Below the pieces are notes generated by a model. It saw nothing but the letters and a program-made list of their open reading frames with translations. It made no database searches and was not told where the DNA came from. A stretch of DNA of 64,000 nucleotides, from the NCBI GenBank assembly GCA_026225945.1, contig JAMJFZ010002500.1, forward strand, positions 2,564,501 through 2,628,500. Reading direction: 5' to 3'. Numbering within the stretch: position 1 is the stretch's first letter; the number at the start of each line of letters is the position of its first letter. The translations under genes were made by a program, and so were the position numbers. Source of the stretch: Cricetomys ansorgei (taxonomy: Eukaryota; Chordata; Mammalia; Rodentia; Nesomyidae). Positions 34,738 to 46,068 of the stretch are shown piece by piece.

Positions 34738-34945
34738 GGATGTAGCAATCTCTCATGATTAAGGGCATTTGTTGCTCTTGGAGAGGACCTGGATTTGGTT
34801 CACAGCATCCACATGGCGGCATAGAAGTCTCTGTAACTCCAGTTCCAGTGGATCTGACACCCTCTTCTGGCCTCTCTCGGCATCAGAGGCACATGTGGTA
34901 CACATGAAATAAAAACAAATGTTTAAAATAATGCTACAAAAGAAC
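34738..34945 (+). mobile_element. B2 SINE
   Basis: GTAGCAATCTCTCATGATTA, TTGCTCTTGGAGAGGACCTG, GGATCTGACACCCTCTTCTG and an A-rich end. Confidence 0.8.
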
Positions 34946-35162
34946 AAATTATATTGATATGTGTGTATGAAAATGTCATAATAAAACATATTCCTAAGTA
35001 TCCTAACTGAAATAAATAATAAGTAATAAAAGAAAATCCTGTGGAAATCTGGTTAGTTCCCCTACAAAAGTGCCCATTCTTTCCAGTGAATTGCTATAAA
35101 TCACCTCTAGTCATTTGAAAGAACTTTAATATCAGGGAGCATGGGAATGGCTGTAGTGACAC

Positions 35163-35203
35163 GTGTGTGTGTGTGTGTGTGTGTATGTGTGTGTGTGCAC
35201 GCG
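35163..35203. repeat. (TG)n microsatellite
   Basis: TG run with CG/CA at its right edge, next to a B4-like SINE. Confidence 0.9.
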
Positions 35204-35204
35204 T

Positions 35205-35492
35205 GCGCTCACCACAGTATACATACATGTTGGAAGTCAAAGGACAACTTCTTTGGGTGGGTCCTCCCCTTCCACCTTGATTGGGTCAAGGTTTCTTGTT
35301 GATCACATGTGCTTGTGCCATGAGCATCCATGAATATCCAGGGAGTCTTCAGTCTCTGCCTCCCAACTATGTGTAGGAGTTCTGGAATTACATACACGTG
35401 CTACGATGTCCAGCTTCATGTCTGTTCTGGGGAATCTGGACTTGGGTCGTCATGCAAGCATGGCAAGCACTTTCTCAATGAGCTAGAACATT
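35205..35492 (-). mobile_element. B4-type SINE
   Basis: Reversed blocks GTCAAAGGACAACTTCTTTG, CTTGATTGGGTCAAGGTTTC, CAGTCTCTGCCTCCCAACTA and GCAAGCACTTTCTCAATGAG give the full B4 order. Confidence 0.7.
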
Positions 35493-36159
35493 TTTCTTAC
35501 TGAATTTTTTGTCTATAACTCTTCCATTTGGAAATTGATAGTATTCCCTTCACGTTGTCCCAACCTTTTCTCAATTGTGCCAAATTAAACTGTCCTGATG
35601 TTCCCTTGAAGTGTTCAGTAGACACTCCATGGGGACCCCTGTATATCCATAACTTCTGAAAACTCACGGGATTAGTAATCTTTCTAACCCAGGTTTTTTG
35701 TTTTTTTTGTTTTTTTTTTAAAGAAATAAATGCATGATCACGCTCTAACCACACTTATGTTAAGGTAATTGAGTGCCACCTAGTGTTCAGTTCCTGCAAG
35801 TACTAAGGTTATGAATTTAAAATTGCTATTAATCCTCGGTTTCTTCAAAGTTGGTTCCTGGTGGCAAAGGAGCAGGGAAGCAATGTGTGTAAGATTGAGC
35901 ATAAAACAGCCAAACACCAGTCCTAGCATGTTAGCATCCTTTCCACCCTCCATTTCCCATGACATAACACTCCAAGAAACTGTTAAGATAGTACCGTCCT
36001 TCATCTGACTCTGTACAACACTTTCCTACGCTTCCTGGTATTTCCAAAGAGATAACACATGAAATCTTTTGGCCTGAATTCAGTGGTGGATACGGGCAAG
36101 TTAGAATTTTATGAGATTTACAACACTGTTATTCTGAATTATAGAATTCTTATAATCAC

Positions 36160-36278
36160 TAGGTAGGAGCTCACCATGTATCTCTGGTTGGCCTGCGATG
36201 TTGTTATGTAGACCAGGTTGGCCTCAAACTAACAAGAGATCCCTGCTAGGATTAAAGGGTGAATTATCACCAAATCAA
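36160..36278 (-). mobile_element. B1 SINE, old partial
   Basis: Reversed B1 blocks: ATGTAGACCAGGTTGGCCTC and AAACTAACAAGAGATCCCTG, then GCTAGGATTAAAGGGTG. Confidence 0.55.
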
Positions 36279-36369
36279 GCCTCATATCCACCTTTTACCA
36301 TAGATGATCTCAAGAATTCTAAACACTAGAGTTTAACCCGTAGTCTTAAAATGTCTAGTATGGAGATTA

Positions 36370-37010
36370 TTAAAAATATATACACTGTGTTTATCTGTAC
36401 CCATTAAGAAGTTGTTTTTTCTTAAGTAGCACTGTCAAGAATAGTTTCTTTCCATTCGTGTGCCTACAGGTTATTTCAAGTATTCCATCCTCCACTAATT
36501 TAAGACAAGCATACTGAAGCAGATTGCTTCCCACAGTTTTATTTGGGAGTGGGGAGGTGCCGTATTCACTCCTCAATGGATTTCACGTATTTCCCATATG
36601 CTTCTTTGTTCATTAATTCATCCAGCAATGAAGAGTCACTTAATGCCATCTTAATCAGCCAACCATCTTCATAACAGGATTTGTTGATAAGCCTCGAGTT
36701 TTCTGCAAGGCTTTCATTGATGTCAGCTGCCTCTCCTGGCAGAGGAGAGCAGAGTTCATTGGCAGCTTTCATGCTCTCCAAAGCACCAAACTCATCTTTT
36801 TTTTTTTTTTTTCAATTTTGTCCCAACTTCAGGCAGACTATGGTAAACAACATCTCCCAAAGCAACCTGTGCAAAATTGCCGACTCCCACTGTTCCAACG
36901 CCATTCTCTGTTGTTATCCATTCCCATTTCTCTGTGACCTGGTGTGCACTGGCAGTGGCCGCCGTTGTTTTTTCCACTGCGAAGCACTGGCTTTTGCAGC
37001 ACAGTGAGAA
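36370..37010 (-). pseudogene. Gcsh-ps: Gcsh processed pseudogene (glycine cleavage H protein)
   Basis: A minus-strand, intron-less copy of the mitochondrial H protein, the lipoylated carrier of the glycine cleavage system. The coding part runs from near 37000 to a TGA at 36566-36568. Residue blocks match the family: [51 protein letters not shown] (with the lipoyl lysine retained), [12 protein letters not shown] and [12 protein letters not shown] at the end. An A run of 16 on the minus strand (plus-strand T run near 36798-36813) shifts the frame after KLKKKK, so the two halves are in different frames. The leader (transit peptide) is barely recognisable. A 3' UTR-like stretch continues to about 36370, but no clear poly(A) tail or duplication remains. 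It lacks introns and lies in a repeat-rich desert, so it is a dead retrocopy. The symbol is informal. Confidence 0.85.
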
Positions 37011-37059
37011 ACAAGTAAAACTGCTGTCCTCTTTGTTTATCCTGGGGGGAAAAAAGAAC

Positions 37060-37630
37060 AGTCATGATTACCTTAACTGATGTGAGAAGCCCTCTCCTAC
37101 TATGGGCTCTCCCTGTGGTGGCAGCCCAAATTGAAAAGGAAATTGTGGAGGGAAAGTCCCTGCTGCTGGCTTGGCCCTCCCTCGGGCTGTGTTGACTTAC
37201 TCTGTTGCTGCTAATGATGATTCCTTGGCTGATGTCAGAACCAGCATTTCCAGGTTTCCACTTTTGACCAGTGACCAGCTCCTCTCCAGGATCCTTCTTG
37301 GTTTGGGACACTGGAACCGCCAAAGCACCAACTCTGAGGACTCAGGAACTGCAGCACTGCCATCCTCTCCGATGTGAGACACCCATTGTGTGAGTATTCC
37401 AAATGCTGGCGCTCCCAGCCTTAGGGCCAAACTGTGGGCTCCTCAGCCTCTCGGTGACGAGACAACTGTACGTTCTATTCCAAAGCACTCAGTAACCAGT
37501 GTCCCCCTCATCAATGTCTGCCTTGGAGTCCCTCCATGATGGATTGTAACCTGTAAGCCAAATGAACCCTTTCCTCCCCCAAGTTGATTTTGGTTATGGC
37601 CATCACAGCAAAGGAAAACAAACTAGAACA
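37060..37630 (+). mobile_element. Rodent MaLR or hAT-type interspersed repeat
   Basis: Two recognisable parts: TGATGATTCCTTGGCTGATG with TCAGAACCAGCATTTCCAG in the middle, and a 3' part with AGCCAAATGAACCCTTTCCT and ACAAACTAGAACA at the end. I recall this layout as a rodent mid-repetitive repeat, but the name is uncertain. It abuts the 5' end of the Gcsh copy. Confidence 0.45.
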
Positions 37631-38142
37631 CAATGCAGTCACATCCAGGATACTCTAGGACATCTGTGAAACTCGTCCCTAGAACCCTTTCTTATCTTGT
37701 GAATCTAACAGAACCTTACAACCCCTGAATGCACCAACACTTACCCAGTTCTCCCTCCACAGTTATCCCTAGGCTTTGCCATTCTGCTTTCCATGTCTGC
37801 TGAGTGAAAGTCATCAGCACTTGTTCTTCTGTGTCCTGATTCACTCTTTCTTGCAGCCTTACATCCTGAACATGTATCTAGGAGATATGTCACATGTCTC
37901 AAACTATCCAGCACAAAAGGGCTTAGGCAGGGATATAGTAGAACACACCTGGAACTCCATCAGGATCTACAGTGTGAAGCCAGAAAGGTATACAAAGCTA
38001 GACTTTGAGCAAAAGCCAAAAACACCTAAGAGAAAGCTTAGGGTTTCTGGGTTCTGTCTCTAACAGGCATGCAACTGCCATCACCATCTATACCTCTTCG
38101 AAAATAACAATGACAGCAGCAAAACAGAAAGGCAGTGAGAAG

Positions 38143-38240
38143 AGGAGGAGAAGGAGGAGGAGGAGGACGACGAGGACGAGGAGGAGGAGGAGGAGGAGGA
38201 GGAGGAGGAGGAGGAGGACGAGGACGAGGAGGAGGAGGAT
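38143..38240. repeat. (GGA)n purine tract
   Basis: About 98 bp of GGA/GGAC repeats, all purine on the plus strand over most of its length. The poly-Arg frame through it is an artefact. Confidence 0.95.
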
Positions 38241-38241
38241 A

Positions 38242-40990
38242 GATGCTGCTAAAGCATCAGTTGGCAGAGTCCAATGGTGATAGGGTTACATCTCAGGGGT
38301 AGATGGTTTTTCCCTCCTTCTCCCTTCTATTCTCTCAGTTTTTTATTACTGAATGCACCGTGCATATTTTCTGAGGCTTTCTCTCTCTTTAGTCTTAGTT
38401 ACCTGCTCTCCGCACTTGCACTCCCACAACACGTTTCCGAACTCACCCCACATGGAATCGAGCCCTCTAAAGTAGCCTCTCTTACACTCTTTGCAGCCTT
38501 CTAATATGCCTTTCTTTGCTGCTGGAACTGCAGCACCTTTCTGCCACCACCCATCTCAGAGGGAAGGTGCTCCCCAACTATTCCTCGTTTACCCCCCAGA
38601 GATTCCAGCAGTCAGTTCATGGGTGTCATCTGCCATTTTCTGAAATCTACAGCAGCCTTTGCTTGTTAGTGAAAAACAGTGCTCCAAGTGTGAGGGGAAT
38701 TCTGGGTGTTTTCACACTGTGCTTTGTTCAAGTTGCCTGTTCATCCTGTGACTTCATTTCTAAGATGGGGTGTCATTTGGAATTGGAAGAGAGAAAGGTT
38801 GGAGATGTGTGAGCCAGCTAAGTAGGACTGGCTCCGCAGATGTGAGCTCTAGGTGTCCAGTTTCCTTTGTGCTGGGAGTTAGTAAAAGCTCCGAGAGTTA
38901 TGTATTCAGGCTCTGGCAGAAGGCGAGCTAACAGCTCCGATAAGGTTTTAGTCCTGAACATGGATGGGATAAAAGTTCTATACACAGTACAAGGATAGCA
39001 ACTGCTAGTCGTATATAAATCGCTATGACAGATGGCCTCTATCGCTGATCCCATCTCAATAACAATAAAAATGGCTTATCCAATAAAAGGGTGGATTAAG
39101 AAGCATTTGATGAAGCTTTGTTCTGGAGTGTCACAGAACCAAACCACAAACGTGGAATACACTTTTATAGCAATGTGGTGTGCTGAGTCCATTCCCATCT
39201 CCATCAGTAATGCTATGAAGACTAGGCTGGACCCAGTGTCCTTTACAGCAATGAAACACCTCCCAGTAATTAAATCAATAGCTCACACAAGGCAGAGTTC
39301 TGGAAGAATCAGTATCCATTTTGTGTCCCGATACACTGACAGCACAGTAGGGGCACCAAATAGAGGTAGGCAGTTACAGCCATACGTATGAACACGGTTA
39401 CTGTGTGGTTCAAAAGAGAAAAAGGACAGAGTAACCAGTTGGTCAAGTTGAGAACAGAGAGTAATAACACTGGGTTTGTGACAATCTGCACCAAGCTATT
39501 CTGAGAAACCTGACTGTATAGAAAGCCCAAAGAGAAAGAACTTTGGGGTGCTGTGCCAACTACTGTGAGGACAGCAGGTGTGTGAAAGAAAATATATAAC
39601 ATGATTCAAGAAGAATCAGAGCCCCCCAGTACTTGTGGCAACCCACACCCACATCCCACTGGTCGTGGATATCAGAAAGTCTGCTTAGGAAATACAGGAC
39701 ACTTGCACTCAGATACCACTAGAGGGTGCGCATTGTGTGTATATAAAGTCTGGCTATGTGGAAGAGCATACAGGCTGAAACACAGCTGAAGTCACTGGTA
39801 TTCTGATGAAATAGTCTGACTTCTAGCCTCTGTTCAAACACATGATGCGTATACCGAATTAAAGCATTGAGGAATCAGTGCTACATTGAGGGAAGAACAC
39901 AAATCGATCTGTCCCATATGAGACTGGCATATAGCCTATAGCTGTCAGAAAGAGTACAAATATTCTCTCTCTTGTGTGGACACTTCTAAAAGTCTCTTAA
40001 AATATTTTTCATACAAGTCAGAAATGATTGAAGTCAACGTCAAGGATCTTACCTAACTCAGTGTTATATATAGCTGCCTTCCTGACTCTCACTTCCAAGT
40101 TGATAGGAGCAAAGGCATTCATTATACATTCATGCTCAGAACTGGAATAAGAAAAGCCAAGTGGACTAGGTTGATTGGTAAAAATCTGGGCTGTTAAAGC
40201 AGCAGCTAAAGAGTTTGAATGGAGAAGTTGCCATGAATGGCTGGAAAAAGACAATCCCAGACATAGGTTACTGAATGAAAATCCAGTAGGAAAGATGAGT
40301 TTTTCTTACTGTAAGTTGTTGGCCAGAGAGGCCGCCAAAGCCCCACATACCACACAGACTGAGGCTGCTCCCCCTGCTGCTGGTTGCATTCCAAAATAGA
40401 TGGTAAATTTCTAATGCTGAAGACATCACATGCTCTGATCTCAGAATACAAGAAATAAAGCTGGAACTGAGCTTGAATCTCCCTCCTGGCCAAGAGGCAC
40501 TGTGCAGGCTATTGGGGACTAATTGTCATCAGCACTTTCTCTTGGCTATGAACTTGTGTTATGCTCACAATGACAGGCTAGAAGTGCCTGCCTGGGAAAT
40601 ACACACCTGCTGTGGATACAGCCATCTACTCTCTGATTAGGTTTAGGGTCATCAGAGATAACTCAAGTTTGATACTGTAACATGGCTGGTCATATTCCCC
40701 ATTAGGGAAACTACTCTAATGTCCTGTTAGAGAGGCATATGAAACCTCTCTCTAAAGACATTTGTTTCTATCCCTGCAGATCACCACCGTTATCACCTGT
40801 GGTTGAAGGATGAGTTACAAGGGGTGGTAGATACTGCAGAGACTAATAACCAATCATATTCCTGTGTATGTACACAATGGACTACCCCTCTCAAGTTAAG
40901 TAGGCAGGAGCTGGCTGTACTATCCTTTTCCCTACTCCCAAGATTAAAGTAATTTCTTGGGAACTTGATGTGTAATGAAGTATCCCACTA
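38242..40990. other. Unassigned stretch, no gene recognised
   Basis: Frames of up to 119 codons on both strands (39032-39391 plus, 119 codons; 39309-39602 minus, 97 codons; 38818-39054 minus, 78 codons) without domains or start context that I recognise. Possibly an old unannotated repeat. The right part (about 40650-40990) has blocks that may be L1 3' UTR. Confidence 0.35.
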
Positions 40991-41043
40991 GGTAATATGA
41001 GTATTAGTTCATTCACTTATAGGCTCAGTCCAAAAAGGAGGCA

Positions 41044-41046
<3 letters not shown>

Positions 41047-41099
<53 letters not shown>

Positions 41100-41190
41100 C
41101 ACACACATCACATATTTCATATGTATATGAAATATATATAGCTATATATATGTCTGTGTGTATATATGTATATAAATTATATATTATATA
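41047..41190. repeat. (TG)n followed by TA-rich simple repeat
   Basis: A TG run of about 50 bp (41047-41097), then TACACACA and TATATA runs. Confidence 0.95.
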
Positions 41191-41330
41191 TAAAGCTATA
41201 ACCCCATGTCACAAAACTATAACCACCTTCATAGGCATGCAGGATGGCTAACGCTAGAGGTCTGTTCAATATTAGATGAATGTGGAACACTGAATGGACA
41301 ATGAAACAATGCATTCCTTAGCACAGATGG

Positions 41331-41423
41331 CAGCTCTCACCCGCAGGTGTTGGGTGGTTGACAGCTCTCACCTGCAGGTGTTGGGTGGTTGACAGTTCTC
41401 ACCTGCAGGTGTTGGGTGGTTGG
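41331..41423. repeat. 31-bp minisatellite, three units
   Basis: Three head-to-tail units of exactly 31 bp (41331-41361, 41362-41392, 41393-41423), each built around CTCACCTGCAGGTGTTGGG. Unit 1 differs from unit 2 at one base and unit 3 at two. Each unit contains the CACCTGCAGGTG palindrome (one mismatch in unit 1), a double E-box. Confidence 0.9.
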
Positions 41424-41671
41424 GTGGGGCTCACTGATGGTCACCTTTACCACATAAACGATTAGGCAGAAATACAATGAGATATTTCTTTCTAGGAGGT
41501 CATGTTTATGATCTTCCCAAAACTTGCCTTTTGTCCCAGTTTGGTAGGATATTCCTTAAGTATTTATTCAGTTTAGATGCATTTCACGAAAGAATGTTGG
41601 AACTAATTTTAACCACTGGAGCATTAATCAACAACCATAGTAGTATATTCTTATTTCTTTGTTTGCTTGCT

Positions 41672-41768
41672 TGCTACTTCCTATCTCAGGCTGTTCTTGA
41701 ACTCATTATAGAGACTACGCTGTCCCAGAACTTACAGCAATCCGCCTGCTTCAGCTCCTCTACATACT
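41672..41768 (-). mobile_element. B1 SINE fragment, old
   Basis: Reversed B1 blocks GGCTGTTCTTGAACTCATTA, CTGTCCCAGAACTTACAGCA and ATCCGCCTGCTTCAGCTCC. Confidence 0.5.
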
Positions 41769-44700
41769 AGTATTTTCTTACTTAATTGGGAAACTTTTCA
41801 TAAGAAAGATAGAATGGTCTGGGAAATAGAGCCACTAATACTGGAGCATGTGCACTTACCAGGACAGCATGTTATGCATGCATAATCAATGATGGAGCAT
41901 ATATTGCTAGTACATTCAGACACTTAAAACAACATATGAACAAAATATCTGAATGCCAATGGTGCCTTTACCTTGAGCCACTCGCTCCCTGCTAAGAATG
42001 CACTTTTAATTAGAATTCCTAATATTCTAGGATAAGCATCTGTTGCTGAGCAAAATGACCCAATTCTCAGCCAGAGTGAAAGTAAATATGCTTATATATA
42101 TGACATCCCTACAAGACTCGGGGATCACTGTAAAACAGGGGGCATACAGACTGTAAAATCAGGAGGGAGGGAGGCAGGAAGGGGTGCATTGTATTGTAGC
42201 TAGTTATTCCAGGCTTCATATAGTCACCTCCATGTCTATTCAGAGTAATTGTGGTGACCTACAAGAAACTTTGGCCCACAGACATGGCAATAAAGTTATC
42301 AGAACATTACAGTAGGTATTTATATCCAAGATAACGATGATAATGTGGTTGTTGACATAAGCTAGGAGATGGTTATATGATCCTCCTCTGAGATTTGAAT
42401 CCCCACTCCCTCCTTCAGATTGCACATAATGCTGAATTACGTGAGGTTTTTTTAAAAAGGTTTGGTATGGAGTTTTGCAGTCATATGACCACCGTGAGTT
42501 CTCATGATCCTATAAATAACCCAATGTTTTTCATTTGACATGTTTATTTGATGGAATCCTTCATTGACCTGCTGGCTCCATCTCTGTCTAGAGATGTCAT
42601 AGATGTCTCTTGTATGTTTTCTTCAATTTCTTGGTTTTCCTTCAGTTGAGATTTCTGTACCTTGTGCTACTGCTATTACTCCTGAAAAGGTTTCTAACAA
42701 TGTTTCTTTGCCTCAGTATGTTGAAGTCATGCTGTGTCTGAAGCTATAAATCATTTAATTTAGTCAGTTATCCCATTACTTCTGGGACTTGAATTGTAGG
42801 ATTCTTAATACAGAACAATGTCATTCTTTTTTTGTCCCCAAATTTTAGAGTTTCATAAACATTTTTACATATTGAAAATATGTTTTACTATATATTAAGG
42901 ATGATTTCAAATTTATTAGCAAATGCCAAAGAGATACGTGAACCATCTGATCGTTCATCCACCACATCTGTTTCTATACATATTCATCTTTATTTATTTC
43001 CATGTTCACATATACCACACTCTCCTGATAACCATTGACTTTGACCATTTTTCCTGTGCCATCTTCTGAAAAATGGTTGTCATTTGATCAGGTGTATTCA
43101 TTTGTGTCTTTCTGATGTTTTAAATGTCAAGAAACAGCCACATGTAGTGATTCATTTTCATTCATACTGATGGGAAGTGTTTTCCCTCAGGGTGGATTTT
43201 TCTTTTTCACATTTCCATTATCATTTTCTGTTATGAGAACTGCTCTAAATTATTTTATTTACTATTGATGCTCTCCTTCTTATGTTCATTTTATATAAAG
43301 TCTAAGAATCTTGAATTAAAACCCAGGCTTTACCATTTGCCACATGTATGACAAAACATTGTCATAAAGAAGTGAAAATTATGTTTTAAATGTGGTAGCT
43401 AGACTCGTGAAAATATTCTTTAAACTGTAAGTCACCTTGTTAAGTGAAATAAACCAGCCACTGAATAACAAGAAAAACATGACCGTACATAGATGCAACC
43501 TAAACCCTGTCATCTCACTGGAGGTGCAGTGGAATAGTGGTCACTAAAGGATAGGAGCCATAAAGGTGCAGCTATGAGGAGCCATTGGGTACATGCTAAG
43601 AGACAGAGAGTGCCAGAAGTTCTAGAGGCTTCCACACTCCCACCACAATCGCCTATTAAATTTTGTTTACAGCATTCTAAGCCTTCTGGGGCTTTTTCCA
43701 AGTGACTCTCACAAATCAGTCCTGAAGACCTGTGGATCACGTGGTCAGGTTAAGTCAGCAATAACCCCACTTCTTTGTAACGGATTTCAGAAAACATTGT
43801 TTCTTATGGTTTTTCCAAAGATTGAAACAGGCATTTGCATACTGACATGAGTACAGTAAGTTAATTGACACCTACAGTGGCACCAAAGGAAAGGAAAATG
43901 GGAGTAGTGCACGTAAGTACTTCCATCCAGCGGGGATTGGCTTCAGTCAGTTACTGAAAGGATCCATTCTTCGGGCATCAGTAGCAGCTGTGTCTTGCAG
44001 AGGCCCTTCACTACTTCAGTTTATCTTGTAAATGATTGGTAATATAATCTCAACCCTTCCTCAGATGAACACAAGCTATCCTGTGGACAGCAGTCAAAAT
44101 ATGGAAGGCTATCTGGTTTTAAAGGACCACTTTACAAGCCTGAGTGTTCTCATCATTGAAGAGGGTGATATTCTGACAGATGTTACTCAAAGTGACAGCT
44201 GTGTGCTTCCTAGAGCTTCTTCTTATAATTTCAATCCGGTGACAGCAGCTTCCAGTGATGACAGCTATAGAAGTGCCAAGAAGTTCTGTCCAAGTCATGT
44301 TTGACTCTCAGAGTCCCAGTCATGGGGACTTCAGACAAATGAGAACCAATTCATCTTGTAAAAATGGGGACCCTACTTTTTTACTTATTTACTTATCCAA
44401 CTCTACGGCCAGTTCAGCCACTCACAGCTTCAAAACAATGCTCACAGCAGTCTCCATGGTACCAAATATGCTCTATCATACTGGGATTATTTTACAAGCT
44501 AAGCCATATGGATGCACTTAGTGTTCACACCACACATCCTTTAGAGGTGAGGTCCAATCCATCACTCAGAGTACCATGAGTATAATTTAAGTTTTCAATG
44601 CTTAGGGCTGTAAATTTTTCCTAGCTGGACTTTTTCTGAAATTAGCCACTCAAATGCATTTTGTGCCCTGCAGCCCAAACCGGGTGTCACATTGACTTAT

Positions 44701-45094
44701 TTTCATAGCAAGGTAAAAACAAGCTGCTGTTTCAGCCACTGTTAGAAACACTTCAGGGTCCTCTTGATAAGAGGAAAGAACAAGGCATTCTCTAAAATGT
44801 GAAGGGAAAAGATATTTTTTCTAGATTTCAATACTATTTGAAGAACTCTTGCCGTATAAATGGATTGTCCAACTGGAATTTCCTAGACTGTCTATGGGAA
44901 TCAGAGAAAGAACTTTCCACATACCCAAGATACAGGTAGTGAACCATAAAAATTTTAAGAGCTTAATCTGTAAACACATTAGTCTGATTAATTTGGAAAC
45001 AAGGAAAATATTTGGAAAGCAGAACATGATCAAAACATAATCCTCAGTTATGTAAAAGCTATAAACTATGCTTTTCCTTTCATTTGTTTTGATT
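41769..45094. other. Intergenic, no gene seen
   Basis: No recognisable gene. One plus-strand frame (44032-44304, 90 codons) and one minus frame (43510-43740, 76 codons) have no domain that I recognise. AT-rich sequence near 42950-43300 may hold an old L1, but I could not confirm it. Confidence 0.4.
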
Positions 45095-45230
45095 GGCAGA
45101 GTCCCATACAGGACAAGCTAGACTCGAACTCTCCATGTAGTAAGGGATTATCTTGAACCCCTGATCAAACTTACTACCTCCACCTCAAAGTATTAGAATT
45201 GCAGAGGTAAGTCTCCATGGCCAGCTTGGG
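45095..45230 (-). mobile_element. B1-like SINE, old
   Basis: Reversed B1 order: ACAAGCTAGACTCGAACTCT, CTTGAACCCCTGATCAAACT, then CACCTCAAAGTATTAGAATT. Confidence 0.5.
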
Positions 45231-45383
45231 TTTCCTTTCTTTCAAGAGGTTATTTGAAGTCTTCCATGTGAAATTTCAACTCAGGTAGGGGGGGGTCATG
45301 AGGACAACATTCATATGGTGCCTTGTGAGTCCACGGCTTGACAACAGCAACCTTCAAAAAAGCACGAGTGGATACAAGTACAT

Positions 45384-45826
45384 TGTTGTGGGATATTTTA
45401 CTATTGTGTGCTGTTTTGGTTTTGATGCCTTGTAGCTGGGAAGCCAGATGCCTTGCAGTGGTGCAGGCCTTGCTTGCTACCTAGTCACACCCTTGTGCTA
45501 GCCTTGAGATCTCCACAGATAGAACTGTTACAGTTGAAGGTGACCAGTCACGAGCAGGTCACGAGCAAATCATGAGCAAAGACTCTGATCACCCCCAGCC
45601 TAGTATCATTGTGTTGGAATGAAGGCCTGGAAGTAGAGAGGGAAAGTGGGGGAAGTTAAAAGGGTTAAGGCAGAAGAAGAGAAGGAGGATTTGGGAAAAA
45701 GATGAAGTGTCTGCCTAGCTGCCCGGGTATTGAATTCCCTGAGATTAGACATGGCTTGTGATTAATAAAGAGCATTGGGAAATTCAATAACGGACTCATA
45801 TTAAGCAATCGAAAGTTACTTTAACA
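45384..45826 (+). mobile_element. Solo LTR, ERVK-type, family member 2
   Basis: 443 bp, starting TGTTGTGGG and ending TTTAACA, flanked by a perfect 6 bp duplication GTACAT (45378-45383, 45827-45832). AATAAA at 45764-45769. It shares the 3' block (from 45712) with the solo LTR at 2890-3321. No internal retroviral genes remain. A 6 bp duplication with TG/CA ends is the ERVK pattern. Confidence 0.8.
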
Positions 45827-45895
45827 GTACATCATAAGGGATTGTCCACCTTTCTTTTTGATTTGGCTCCTGGACTGATTTCTCCAAGTCTCTGG

Positions 45896-45932
<37 letters not shown>
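45896..45932. repeat. (GTCT)n microsatellite
   Basis: About eight GTCT units, adjacent to the tail side of a minus-strand B1. Confidence 0.95.
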
Positions 45933-46068
45933 GAGACAGTGTCTCACTGGGTAGCCATGTCTGGCCTGAAACTCGGTATGTAGACTAGAATGGCCTCTGA
46001 CTTACAGAAATCTGCCTGCATCTGCCTCCAAAGTGCTAGGGTCAAGGTGTGCGTCACCAGTCTCGGCT
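45933..46068 (-). mobile_element. B1 SINE
   Basis: Reversed B1: GAGACAGTGTCTCACTGGGT, GTAGACTAGAATGGCCTCTG, AAATCTGCCTGCATCTGCCT, CCAAAGTGCTAGGGT. Confidence 0.75.

Noticed and set aside
36838..37323. 161-codon minus-strand frame
   Set aside because: An out-of-frame reading through the Gcsh retrocopy and the neighbouring repeat.
38005..38280. 91-codon frame with a long Arg run
   Set aside because: Translation of a GGA repeat with no conserved part.
41331..41423. CRISPR-like array
   Set aside because: Units are contiguous, with no spacers, and this is vertebrate DNA.
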